NCBI GenBank assembly: GCA_009784185.1 | Contig: WRCD01000008.1 | Span: 1-36,471, forward strand | Direction of reading: 5' to 3' | DNA: 36,471 nucleotides | Source of the DNA: Bacillota bacterium | GTDB taxonomy: Bacteria; Bacillota; Clostridia; Christensenellales; UBA1242 | Notes under the pieces: generated by a model | What the model saw: only the letters and a program-made list of their open reading frames with translations | Told to the model about the DNA's origin: nothing | Database searches by the model: none | Translations under genes and position numbers: made by a program | Part shown: positions 14,074-21,347 of the stretch, in pieces | How positions within the stretch are numbered: the stretch's first letter is position 1 | Layout of the letters: each line of letters starts with the position of its first letter

Positions 14074-14810
14074 ATAAAGTGTGTCGTTATTATTTCTTCA
14101 ATAAGTTCTTTATTCCAAACGATTCCAAGTTGAGCAGCTAGCGCATCTTCACCTAAAATTCTGCCTGAATAAACACCCATAAACTTCGAAGAAATTCCAC
14201 CGTTTAATTGAACCCTTGGACTAATAAAGTTTCCCCTATTATAATATATTACTGGAGCACCAGACATTCCTTCGCGTGTTGCTGTATCAATATAGAAAAA
14301 TGGTTTGTCCGGAGTTTGCAAATCAAGTTCGCTGGCAATAGTAGCCTGTTTCCAAATTGGCGTCCCTTGCTCTCCAATCCCCCTCGGATAGCCTAGTACA
14401 AATACAGTATCAGTTACTTCTAGTTTTAGATTTTTCCAGTCTTTATCATTGATGCAGAGTCCATTAAAATTGTCATCACATCTGCAAACTGCGACATCTG
14501 CTATTTGTGATCCCTTTGTAACAAATTTCCATTCTTCTTTAATTATATCTTTGATCAACCAACCATCCTGTACCTGACCTTTTGTTGACGTTGGATACCA
14601 ATAATGAATTTTCATTTTATTTGGAATGGCACAATTAGGATCTATAGGTTTAGATGTTATTGGGTTTAGACCAAACGCAACATGGTAATTCGTGACAAAA
14701 TATTTAATGTTATTATGTAGGTAAATAAAAATGGTTGCCTTACTCAATAAAATATCGTTGAAAAAAATCTCCGCAAGGAATGATCTAACTGAAAAAGGAT
14801 TATCTATCAT
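14070..14810 (-). CDS. trypsin-like serine protease
   Basis: 246 residues with no signal peptide, so probably cytoplasmic. The catalytic triad is recognisable: H43 in TNYHVA, D105 in IADVAVCR and S183 in EGMSGAPVIYY. The fold matches trypsin-2 type domains of the HtrA superfamily without a PDZ domain. ATG 14810 has GGAGG 5 bases upstream, and the palindrome CCCTATTATAGG lies just before it. It sits at the right edge of element 2, between the integrase and the attachment site. Stand-alone trypsin-like proteases do occur in defence islands, so a role in immunity is plausible but unproven. Confidence 0.85.
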   Translation of the reverse strand: MIDNPFSVRSFLAEIFFNDILLSKATIFIYLHNNIKYFVTNYHVAFGLNPITSKPIDPNCAIPNKMKIHYWYPTSTKGQVQDGWLIKDIIKEEWKFVTKGSQIADVAVCRCDDNFNGLCINDKDWKNLKLEVTDTVFVLGYPRGIGEQGTPIWKQATIASELDLQTPDKPFFYIDTATREGMSGAPVIYYNRGNFISPRVQLNGGISSKFMGVYSGRILGEDALAAQLGIVWNKELIEEIITTHFI

Positions 14811-14819
14811 TAAACCTCC

Positions 14820-14843
14820 AATTTATCCTATAATAGGGCAATT
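14820..14843. repeat. CCCWATAATAGGG palindrome, copy 4 (element 2 right end)
   Basis: AATTTATCCTATAATAGGGC plus AATT, ending about 10 bases before the protease start on the minus strand. The ~140 bases to the attachment core are non-coding, with repeated GCATATTTAT (14902 and 14964). Confidence 0.5.
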
Positions 14844-14982
14844 ACACTAGTTTTCGCTACTCGATTTGATACTGTTTTCTCCCCTTTTTACTCCCGCCTT
14901 CTGCATATTTATGCAAAATATGGTCTAAAATGGGCAAAAATATAGTGATTTTATGCAATATTTCGCATATTTATCCAATAAA

Positions 14983-15009
14983 CTAACCCGGAAACCAGTT
15001 AATGTTCAT
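14983..15009 (-). pseudogene. ylqF 5' stub overlapping trmD
   Basis: ATG 15009 overlaps the trmD stop as ATGA and reads MNINWFPG, then TAG. AAAGGAG precedes it within the trmD 3' end. This is the canonical YlqF N-terminus (INWFPGH), cut exactly at the attachment core TTTCCGGG (14987-14994). It is probably the original ylqF start, separated from the rest of the gene by the 13-kb insertion. Confidence 0.8.
14984..15008. repeat. attachment-site repeat, trmD side of element 2
   Basis: TAACCCGGAAACCAGTTAAT plus GTTCA, the partner of 4506-4530 (two mismatches). It contains the trmD stop codon and the ylqF stub. Confidence 0.75.
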
Positions 15010-15665
15010 AGGTCGGGTCTCCTTTTTTTGGTTAGCTTCACGCTTTGTTCTGTCCGCCATTCCTTAATCCTTTGGTGGTTGCCGCTGAGTAAAACCTCCG
15101 GCACTGCAAGCCCGTTAAACTCTTGCGGGCGGGTATATTGCGGATATTCCAACAGTCCGTTGCTGTGGCTGTCGGAGTGCGGGCTGGATTCGTTGCCCAG
15201 CACACCCGGCAGAAACCTGGCTACTGCATCCAACAGCACCATAGCAGGAAGCTCGCCGCCGGTAAGCACATAGTCACCAATAGATAATTCCTCGTTTACA
15301 CATAGCTCTATCACCCGCTCGTCAATTCCTTCGTAATGCCCGCACACCAAAACCAGGTGCTTCTTTTTACTAAGTTCAATAGCTTTTTTGTGACTTAACA
15401 GCGTGCCCTTTGGAGAAAGATAAACCACGTGACTGCCGCGTTTTTTAACCGACATAATTGCATCATACAAAGGCTGAGGCGTCATCAGCATACCTGCACC
15501 GCCGCCAAAGGCGTAATCGTCGCATTTTTTGTGCTTATCTTTGCTAAACGCCCTTATGTCTACAGCTTCCAGTTTGATAGTACCCGCTTCAATGGCCTTA
15601 CCTATCATGCTGCTGTTCATTGCCGTAAACATCTCCGGAAACAATGTAATAACACTAAACTTCAT
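15006..15665 (-). CDS. trmD: tRNA (guanine37-N1)-methyltransferase TrmD
   Basis: 219 residues, slightly short for the family. SPOUT methyltransferase motifs are clear: [13 protein letters not shown] at the start, [43 protein letters not shown], and the knot [21 protein letters not shown]. It ends [26 protein letters not shown]. It methylates G37 to prevent frameshifting. It overlaps rimM by 11 bases. The usual downstream partner rplS is missing; a ylqF stub overlaps the stop instead. Confidence 0.96.
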   Translation of the reverse strand: MKFSVITLFPEMFTAMNSSMIGKAIEAGTIKLEAVDIRAFSKDKHKKCDDYAFGGGAGMLMTPQPLYDAIMSVKKRGSHVVYLSPKGTLLSHKKAIELSKKKHLVLVCGHYEGIDERVIELCVNEELSIGDYVLTGGELPAMVLLDAVARFLPGVLGNESSPHSDSHSNGLLEYPQYTRPQEFNGLAVPEVLLSGNHQRIKEWRTEQSVKLTKKRRPDL

Positions 15666-16170
15666 CAGGGCTTGCCGCCTCCCTAAACTTTTTTTCGTTA
15701 ACCGTCATGGTTTCGGTTGCAACACACACATCCAGCACAATATCGTCCAGAAACAGAAAATCAACCTCTCCCAGGACGGTATGCGCGGTAACAACATCAC
15801 CCGCGCCGTAATTGTTTACTTCTTTAATTCTGCCTAAAAACTGGCCCGATTCGGTTACAAGCTTCATATCAACAAGGTCTTCAATAAAGTACTCCCCTTC
15901 GTCAACCTCGGGTGCCTCAGACTTTGGCACACATATATGTTTATTACGCAAGGTTTCCGCAGCGGTCATGTCCGAAATCCCTTCCAGCATAATATACGCC
16001 CAGCCGAACCTAACAGAAACGGAAAGGACTTTTATACGTTTGTCCTCTCCTTCAAAATAGATATATTTAAGTGTGTTAAACCATTCCGGGTCAGAAACTA
16101 AGGGTCGGACTTTAACCTCCCCCTTTGTGCCCTGCGGCTTAACAATATGACCTATAACAAGTTTGTCCAC
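15655..16170 (-). CDS. rimM: 16S rRNA processing protein RimM
   Basis: 171 residues with two domains: an N-terminal beta-barrel ([21 protein letters not shown]) and the PRC-barrel part ([27 protein letters not shown]...[11 protein letters not shown]). It assists 30S maturation via ribosomal protein S19. GTG 16170 is chosen because GGAGG lies 7 bases upstream; the longer frame starts within the repeat at 16187. It is coupled to trmD by overlap. Confidence 0.93.
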   Translation of the reverse strand: MDKLVIGHIVKPQGTKGEVKVRPLVSDPEWFNTLKYIYFEGEDKRIKVLSVSVRFGWAYIMLEGISDMTAAETLRNKHICVPKSEAPEVDEGEYFIEDLVDMKLVTESGQFLGRIKEVNNYGAGDVVTAHTVLGEVDFLFLDDIVLDVCVATETMTVNEKKFREAASPDEV

Positions 16171-16186
16171 AAGTGCGCCTCCAGTG

Positions 16187-16271
16187 AATTCCCCTCTTGA
16201 GAGGGGTGTCACGAAGTGACGGGGTGTGTAAAACACGGCTCGTCATCCACCCTTTCGCAAGCAAAGGGGAC
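16187..16271. repeat. palindromic repeat family A
   Basis: AATTCCCCTCTTGAGAGGGG, then GTCACGAAGTGACGGGGTGTG, and a right part ending GCAAAGGGGAC. It fills the rimM/khpA gap. Its left part is almost identical to the copy inside ylqF. Confidence 0.85.
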
Positions 16272-16277
16272 TTTTTG

Positions 16278-16514
16278 CTACCCAATCTTCACTACGTATT
16301 TTGCGGTTGCAAAGCCGTTTTTGCCGCTCATGCTCTTTACTACTGTACGGATGGCCTGGGCCACTCTGCCGTCTTTGCCTATAACCTTGCCCATATCGCT
16401 TTCGGCTACCTTAACGGTAAAAACAGTTGCGTCACCGTCTACTGCGCTGGTAACCACCACGGCAGACTCATCTTCAACAATGTTTTTTACAATAAACTCT
16501 AATAGTTTTTCCAT
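16278..16514 (-). CDS. khpA: KH-domain RNA-binding protein (KhpA/YlqC)
   Basis: 78 residues, a single KH domain with the GxxG loop seen as VIGKDGRVAQAIRTVVKS. It binds RNA and is usually encoded between rpsP and rimM, as here. ATG 16514 is chosen over 16520 because GGGAGG is 9 rather than 3 bases upstream. Confidence 0.9.
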   Translation of the reverse strand: MEKLLEFIVKNIVEDESAVVVTSAVDGDATVFTVKVAESDMGKVIGKDGRVAQAIRTVVKSMSGKNGFATAKYVVKIG

Positions 16515-16531
16515 TTGCATTGCCCTCCCGG

Positions 16532-16915
16532 TTAAGCTTTTACCGCATCGATTACCGCTTCGGCGGCCAGTTCAACAACTTCTTCAACCCCTGCTTCTTC
16601 CACCTTCTCTTCCAGCTTTTGCTTTGGCGCCGGCGGCATCTTTTTTGGCTTTGGAGCTACATACTTAGCACCTTTTATCAACTTTTCCTTGATTAAAAGT
16701 TCTTTGGCTGTCTCGGTTGGAATTGCCCCAACTCCAAGCCAATACTTAACGCGTTCTGCGTTAATCTTTACCTCGCTCGGGGTTTTCATGGGGTTGTAGG
16801 TGCCAAGGTTTTCTATCACCTTGCCGTCTCTTGCGCACCTGCTGTCCGCCGCAACAAGGCGGTAAAACGGTGTGTGCTTGTCTCCAAGTCTTGTAAGTCT
16901 AATTTTTACTGACAT
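16532..16915 (-). CDS. rpsP: 30S ribosomal protein S16
   Basis: 127 residues. The first ~85 are typical S16 ([48 protein letters not shown]). A Lys/Pro- then Glu/Ala-rich tail of ~40 residues is longer than in B. subtilis and probably disordered. It starts at ATG 16915 with AAGGAG upstream. Confidence 0.95.
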   Translation of the reverse strand: MSVKIRLTRLGDKHTPFYRLVAADSRCARDGKVIENLGTYNPMKTPSEVKINAERVKYWLGVGAIPTETAKELLIKEKLIKGAKYVAPKPKKMPPAPKQKLEEKVEEAGVEEVVELAAEAVIDAVKA

Positions 16916-16973
16916 TTTTTGTTTTCTCCTTAAATTATTTTTGTTGTTTTATATTAACGGTTGATTTCCCAAT

Positions 16974-17003
16974 AATTCCCCTCCCCTTCAGAAAAGGGGA
17001 ATT
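16974..17003. repeat. family A repeat, ends only
   Basis: AATTCCCCTCC...AAAAGGGGAATT with almost no internal sequence: a minimal TIR-to-TIR remnant in the ffh/rpsP gap. Confidence 0.7.
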
Positions 17004-17034
17004 TTGGTTGTACCGTATTATATACTTACTCTAT

Positions 17035-18363
17035 TTATCCAAACATTCCGGGCGGGAACTTCCCCTTTTTCTTTCCGCTTGCAAACTGCTTCATAAGCTC
17101 TTTGCTTCCGTAAAACTGTTTGAGCAATGCATTCACTTCCTGAATACTTGTGCCGCTGCCCGTTGCAATCCGCTTTTTATGGCTTGCCTTAATAATATCC
17201 GGATTCAGGCGCTCCCGCTTTGTCATGCTCTGGATTATGGCCTTGTTGCGCTTTATATCGTCTTCATCTATGTCCAGCTGCCCGATTTTGCCTTTCATGC
17301 CGGGTATCATGTTAACAAGGTCGTTTATGTTGCCCATTTTTTTAATGTTATCAAACTGGGCCAGAAAGTCGTCTAATGTAAAGCTGTTTTCCCGGAAACT
17401 TTTTTCCAGCCTGGCCATTTCTTTTTCGTCAACCGAAGCCTGCGCCTTTTCAATCAGTGTCAGCACATCACCCATGCCCAGTATCCGGCTTGCCATGCGT
17501 TCCGGATGGAACTGTTCAATATCACCCAGCTTTTCGCCAACTCCGCAAAACTTGATTGGCTTACCTACCGCCGCTTTTATGCTGAGCGCCACGCCTCCGC
17601 GGGTATCACCGTCAAGCTTAGTCAGCACCACGCCGGTTATGTCCAGTTTCTGGTTAAACTTTTCAGCCACCGTTACGGCATCCTGACCGGTCATTGAGTC
17701 AACCGTAAGCAATATCTCGTTTGGTTTAGCCAGTTTTTTAATATCCAGCAGTTCGTTCATCAGCTCGTCGTTTATATGCAACCTGCCGGCTGTATCTATA
17801 ACAACCACATCAAAACTTTGCTTTTTGGCTAGAGCCAGTGCCTCATTTACGGTTTTAACAACCTTTTGAGTGCCCCGCTCAAACACCTCTACACCCGCCT
17901 GCTTGCCCACTACCTGCAACTGGTTTATTGCAGCCGGCCGGTATATGTCTCCTGCAACCAGCAGCACCTTTTTGCCTTGGCTCTTAAGCATTGCGCCCAG
18001 CTTACCGCACATGGTGGTTTTACCGGCACCCTGCAGGCCGCACATCATAATAATTACAGGCGGCGCAACCCCAAAATCTATTTTGCTGGCCGTGTTGCCC
18101 ATAAGCGCAATTAATTCCTGGTTAACAAGTTTTATTACCTGCTGGCCGGGCGTAAGGCTTTCCATAATTTCACTGCCAACGGCCTTCTCGCTTAAAGCAT
18201 CTATAAACCGCTTTGCTACCAAAAAGCTTACATCGGCCTCAAGCAGCGCAACACGCACCTCGCGCATGGCTTGCCGGATTTCAAGCTCGGTAAGCTTACC
18301 GCGCTTGGTGAGTTTGCTAAAAATGTGATTTAACTTATCGGATAAATTTCCGAACATTGCCAT
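17035..18363 (-). CDS. ffh: signal recognition particle GTPase Ffh
   Basis: 442 residues, the SRP54 homologue that brings ribosomes making membrane proteins to FtsY. N-domain, then the G-domain with GLQGAGKTT, VAGDIYRPAA, VVIDTAGRL and LTKLDGDTRGG, then a Met-rich M-domain (KKMGNINDLVNMIPGMKG, MTKRERLNPDII, GKKKGKFPPGMFG). ATG 18363 is preferred: GGAGG is 9 bases upstream. The longer frame begins inside the repeat at 18388. It is downstream of ylxM with that repeat between them. Confidence 0.96.
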   Translation of the reverse strand: MAMFGNLSDKLNHIFSKLTKRGKLTELEIRQAMREVRVALLEADVSFLVAKRFIDALSEKAVGSEIMESLTPGQQVIKLVNQELIALMGNTASKIDFGVAPPVIIMMCGLQGAGKTTMCGKLGAMLKSQGKKVLLVAGDIYRPAAINQLQVVGKQAGVEVFERGTQKVVKTVNEALALAKKQSFDVVVIDTAGRLHINDELMNELLDIKKLAKPNEILLTVDSMTGQDAVTVAEKFNQKLDITGVVLTKLDGDTRGGVALSIKAAVGKPIKFCGVGEKLGDIEQFHPERMASRILGMGDVLTLIEKAQASVDEKEMARLEKSFRENSFTLDDFLAQFDNIKKMGNINDLVNMIPGMKGKIGQLDIDEDDIKRNKAIIQSMTKRERLNPDIIKASHKKRIATGSGTSIQEVNALLKQFYGSKELMKQFASGKKKGKFPPGMFG

Positions 18364-18387
18364 ATGCTTCTGCCTCCTTTGATAAAT

Positions 18388-18511
18388 AATTCCCCTCTGC
18401 AAGAGGGGTGCCACGAAGTGGCGGGGTGTGGTTAACAAACTGACCGCTTTACCGCCACACCCCGTCTGCCCTCGCAAGCTCGGTCATCCACCCCTCTTAT
18501 AGAGGGGAATT
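18388..18511. repeat. full-length palindromic repeat family A
   Basis: 124 bp with perfect outer ends, AATTCCCCTCT...AGAGGGGAATT, and internal nested palindromes (GCCACGAAGTGGCGGGGTGTGG and its echo CCACACCCCGTC). It abuts the ylxM stop codon. It would form a large hairpin in the ylxM-ffh transcript. Confidence 0.88.
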
Positions 18512-18811
18512 TTATTGTCTCCATATTTTGTCTATCTCTTCTTGTGTGGTATCGCCCTTAGTTAATTGCTTGGTTTTATCAAGCTTTTTTACAATTTGTA
18601 ATTTAGCTTCGTAATCTTCAAGTATCTTTACAGTGCGCTTAACAAGGTCTGCCACTGCCTGACGCGTTACTTGCAGTTCGGATGCAATTTCAGATAATCC
18701 GCCATCATAATTAATATAACTGTTAAGCACCTGCCGTTGTTTGCCCGTCAGCATTGCACCGTATACGTCCAACAACTGGCCGATTCTGATTGTATCCGAT
18801 AGATTCACCAC
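18512..18811 (-). CDS. ylxM: YlxM helix-turn-helix protein, SRP-associated
   Basis: 99 residues. IGQLLDVYGAMLTGKQRQVLNSYINYDGGLSEIASELQVTRQAVADLVKRT is the sigma-70 region 4-like HTH of the YlxM/UPF0122 family, normally encoded directly before ffh. GTG 18811 (or GTG 18808) follows a G-rich stretch; no ATG option exists nearby. A good promoter lies at 18842-18870. Confidence 0.9.
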   Translation of the reverse strand: MVNLSDTIRIGQLLDVYGAMLTGKQRQVLNSYINYDGGLSEIASELQVTRQAVADLVKRTVKILEDYEAKLQIVKKLDKTKQLTKGDTTQEEIDKIWRQ

Positions 18812-18841
18812 AAGCCCCCGTAAAGCAAAACTACTTTACAT

Positions 18842-18870
18842 AGTATATATCATAAAAAACCGTTTGTCAA
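18842..18870 (-). promoter_or_regulatory. promoter of ylxM-ffh
   Basis: On the minus strand TTGACA (18870-18865), 17-bp spacer, TATACT (18847-18842). Confidence 0.85.
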
Positions 18871-18883
18871 CACAATTTTAAAG

Positions 18884-18908
18884 AAAAAAGAGCGGTCAGC
18901 TCTTTTTC
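18884..18908 (-). terminator. terminator after the 18918 gene
   Basis: On the minus strand AAAAAGAGC-TGACC-GCTCTTTTTTC, 10 bases after the stop. Confidence 0.8.
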
Positions 18909-18917
18909 TTTTTATTT

Positions 18918-19646
18918 TTACCCATTCTGCCACTTTTGCGCCTCAGCGTTGTATTTGTACACAAGTCCTTGACTGCCTTTTGTTGCAACAATTTCGTTAT
19001 CGGTTTCAACCACATTCCACTCAAGAAAAAACAGAAGCGATTTAACAACCAAACCGAACTCTTCCTTAGTGCCGTTAAAATTATCCGCGGCAAAAAAGTC
19101 AATCAACTCTCCCACTGTCCAGTCAGGATATATATCTGCAGGCAGCTTGATAAAGAAGTAAATGTCATAATTTGGTTCTTGCGATTTAAAAACAATCCCG
19201 CTCTCCCCTGAAAAAGCCGAGCAGATTAGCAGTAAATCATCTAACATCGGCGCCGTCATCAGTTTCATAGCTTTAATCGGGTCTTCAGGAAATCCGTTTT
19301 CATTATAAAAACCCGATGGTTTTACATTAAATTTGTTGGCCCATCCAAAATATTTAGCAACATTAAGTCCTATTTGCTTTTGCTTGTCGGGGATATCAGG
19401 CTCCGCCATGGGCGTATACCAAACATCATTATCCACTATACATATAAACTCCATGTCGAATTCGGCATTGCCAAACCTTGCCTTTGCTGTTTGCATATCC
19501 CACCAAAAACCTTTGGTGTTATCCGTTTTAATCAGGAAATTATTAAAGGCTTGGTTTTTAAAAAACGAAACCCCTTTAGTGACATAAAAAAGCTGGTCTG
19601 CATCTTCCTTGTCAAATTTAAGTTTATCAAAATATCTATAATTCAT
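18918..19646 (-). CDS. hypothetical soluble protein
   Basis: 242 residues, aromatic-rich, with no signal peptide or membrane span and no motif I recognise. ATG 19646 has GGAG 7 bases upstream; an upstream frame extension (MRRTS) is less likely. It follows a membrane protein gene by 11 bases, so the two are probably cotranscribed. Both are inserted between ftsY and ylxM, a place with no such genes in typical Firmicutes. Likely a lineage-specific accessory pair. Confidence 0.7.
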   Translation of the reverse strand: MNYRYFDKLKFDKEDADQLFYVTKGVSFFKNQAFNNFLIKTDNTKGFWWDMQTAKARFGNAEFDMEFICIVDNDVWYTPMAEPDIPDKQKQIGLNVAKYFGWANKFNVKPSGFYNENGFPEDPIKAMKLMTAPMLDDLLLICSAFSGESGIVFKSQEPNYDIYFFIKLPADIYPDWTVGELIDFFAADNFNGTKEEFGLVVKSLLFFLEWNVVETDNEIVATKGSQGLVYKYNAEAQKWQNG

Positions 19647-19657
19647 ACTTGTTCTCC

Positions 19658-20164
19658 TCAACCCTCTTTCTTTTTCCCCGGAAGCGCATCGGCAACAGGC
19701 TCATCTTTAGGCAGCTGCGTAAGTTCCTCGGGCAGAACAACCTTGTCCGGTTGCTTCTTAAACACAAACACCAAGCCAACTACATTTAGCGCAAACACCG
19801 CCACGGAAGCGGCACCGATTATTATTGTCTCCGTCATATCCCCTGTAACGCTAAGAGCAATGCTTACACCTATAGCAAGCAAAATAAGCACAAGCGCAAT
19901 AATTATAAAGGTCAATCTGGCTCCGCGCTTCCAGTTACAAACAACACTGGCAAGAAACAGCCCTGCAATTATCTCGTATACAACTGCGTAAGCCAGCACA
20001 AAAATCATGATAATCACAAAAATTGCCGCCGCAAGCCCGCTAAGCCAACCGCCTGAAGGTGGCGGGGGATTAAGTATGCCGACAACCGAAAAGATTATTA
20101 AGCCAAGCCCGTACAAGAGCATAACTCCTGCAGTAATTAGCGGTATTAATTTTTCTTTTCCCAT
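19658..20164 (-). CDS. hypothetical four-helix membrane protein
   Basis: 168 residues with four hydrophobic segments (LIPLITAGVMLLYGLGLIIF, AAAIFVIIMIFVLAYAVV, LTFIIIALVLILLAIGVSIA, IIIGAASVAVFALNVVGLVF). The C-terminal tail is charged and probably cytosolic. AAGGAG 7 bases before ATG 20164 decides the start. Function unknown; paired with the 18918 gene. Confidence 0.75.
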   Translation of the reverse strand: MGKEKLIPLITAGVMLLYGLGLIIFSVVGILNPPPPSGGWLSGLAAAIFVIIMIFVLAYAVVYEIIAGLFLASVVCNWKRGARLTFIIIALVLILLAIGVSIALSVTGDMTETIIIGAASVAVFALNVVGLVFVFKKQPDKVVLPEELTQLPKDEPVADALPGKKKEG

Positions 20165-20278
20165 TTTTATATCTCCTTGCATAATAATTACAAATTATCA
20201 AATATAAAATATCAATTGTTGGGCAGCACACGCTCCGATAAGTTCTTCTCTTTCCCCTAGATAGAAGCACCAATCCTC

Positions 20279-20324
20279 GGGATTGCTTCGCTAGAAAGAG
20301 CAAGAAGCGGTCTCGCAATGACAG
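20279..20324. repeat. repeat family B, intergenic copy
   Basis: GGGATTGCTTCGCTAGAAAG...TCTCGCAATGACAG, directly after the ftsY stop codon. It matches the segment at 1221-1266 inside ylqF at both ends. Confidence 0.65.
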
Positions 20325-21221
20325 TTATATTATTGCTTCTGCAAATTCTTTGGCGTTAAACAGTTCCAAGTCGTCCAAGCCCTCGCCTGTGCCAATAAAC
20401 TTAATTGGGATACTGTTTTCGCTTACTACCGCCAGCACCACCCCGCCTTTTGCAGTTCCGTCAAGCTTTGTGAGAACCAAACCGGTTAAACCTATAGCAT
20501 CGTCAAAGTACTCAACCTGGCTTATGGCGTTCTGCCCGGTTGTGGCGTCCAAAACAATCAACTTCTGATAACTTGCGCCGTTCAGTTCTTTTTCTGCCAC
20601 ACGATTTACTTTTTTCAGCTCTTCCATTAAGTTAACCTTGTTGTGCAGTCTGCCGGCAGTATCTATAATAACCACATCGTTACCTTTAGCTCTGGCGGAT
20701 TGCAGCCCGTCGTACACTACGCTTGCCGGGTCTGCTCCTTCTGCGTGCTTAACAATCCTTACGCCTGCCCGGGTTGCCCACCCGCTTAACTGGTCGCTTG
20801 CTGCTGCCCTAAAGGTATCCGCTGCAACCAGCAGCACGCTTTTGCCCAGATTAGTGTAATATTTAGCCAGTTTGCCGATTGTAGTGGTTTTGCCAACTCC
20901 GTTTACACCAACTACCATGATTACAAGCGGATACTCATCTACAGGCGGCTCGCTTTCCGATAAGATTTCTGCCATAATATCTCTAAGCGCTTGCTTAACA
21001 TCATCTTCATTTCTAAGTTTCTGCTTGCTTGCCCTTGCCCGCAACTTCTCAATAATGATATCTGTGGTGGCTGCGCCTACATCTGAACTCAGCAAAACCA
21101 TCTCCAACTCTTCGTAAAACTCGTCATCCAACTCGCCGCCGCTAAAAATAGCCACAATTTTATTGTCAATTGCAGCTTTTGTCTTTTTAAACGCATTACC
21201 TATTTTACTAAATATGCCCAT
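20325..21221 (-). CDS. ftsY: SRP receptor FtsY
   Basis: 298 residues, the membrane-associated GTPase partner of Ffh. NG-domain motifs: GVNGVGKTTTIGKLA, VAADTFRAAA, DVVIIDTAGRLHNKVNLMEEL, VLDATTGQNA, LTKLDGTAKGG and FIGTGEGLDDL. The acidic A-domain is nearly absent, as in many Gram-positives. ATG 21221 has AGGAG 5 bases upstream; the longer frame starts in the repeat at 21233. Confidence 0.96.
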   Translation of the reverse strand: MGIFSKIGNAFKKTKAAIDNKIVAIFSGGELDDEFYEELEMVLLSSDVGAATTDIIIEKLRARASKQKLRNEDDVKQALRDIMAEILSESEPPVDEYPLVIMVVGVNGVGKTTTIGKLAKYYTNLGKSVLLVAADTFRAAASDQLSGWATRAGVRIVKHAEGADPASVVYDGLQSARAKGNDVVIIDTAGRLHNKVNLMEELKKVNRVAEKELNGASYQKLIVLDATTGQNAISQVEYFDDAIGLTGLVLTKLDGTAKGGVVLAVVSENSIPIKFIGTGEGLDDLELFNAKEFAEAII

Positions 21222-21232
21222 GTAACTCCTAT

Positions 21233-21341
21233 AATTCCCCCTTGAGCCAAGGGGGTGGCACATAGTGCCGGGGGTTGTGTAGAGCAATAAGACACAACCC
21301 TCCCCGCCTCCGGCGGTACTCCCTTTGCTAAAGGGAGAATT
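21233..21341. repeat. full-length palindromic repeat family A
   Basis: AATTCCCCCTTGAGCCAAGGGGG at the left and CTTTGCTAAAGGGAGAATT at the right, with internal GGCACATAGTGCC and a TTGTGT.../...ACACAA echo. It lies between smc and ftsY. Confidence 0.85.
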
Positions 21342-21347
21342 TTTGCT

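Larger units (their letters stand above)
4509..14994. mobile_element. element 2: integrative defence island targeting ylqF
   Basis: A 10.5-kb A/T-rich segment bounded by 25-bp direct repeats (4506-4530 and 14984-15008). It has an internal tyrosine integrase, a plus-strand small gene at one end and a protease at the other. The middle is a seven-gene minus-strand operon for DNA modification and nucleic-acid processing. It has no family A repeats, while the flanking backbone has about a dozen. The right repeat covers the trmD stop codon and a ylqF start stub; the left repeat is a second ylqF-like start. No conjugation, replication or excisionase gene is recognisable, so mobility beyond integration is unproven. 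Confidence 0.8.

Noticed and set aside
18364..18477. Longer N-terminus for Ffh (and similarly for RimM, FtsY, YraN, rpmF)
   Set aside because: The extensions translate the intergenic repeats or promoter and lie upstream of well-placed ribosome-binding sites.
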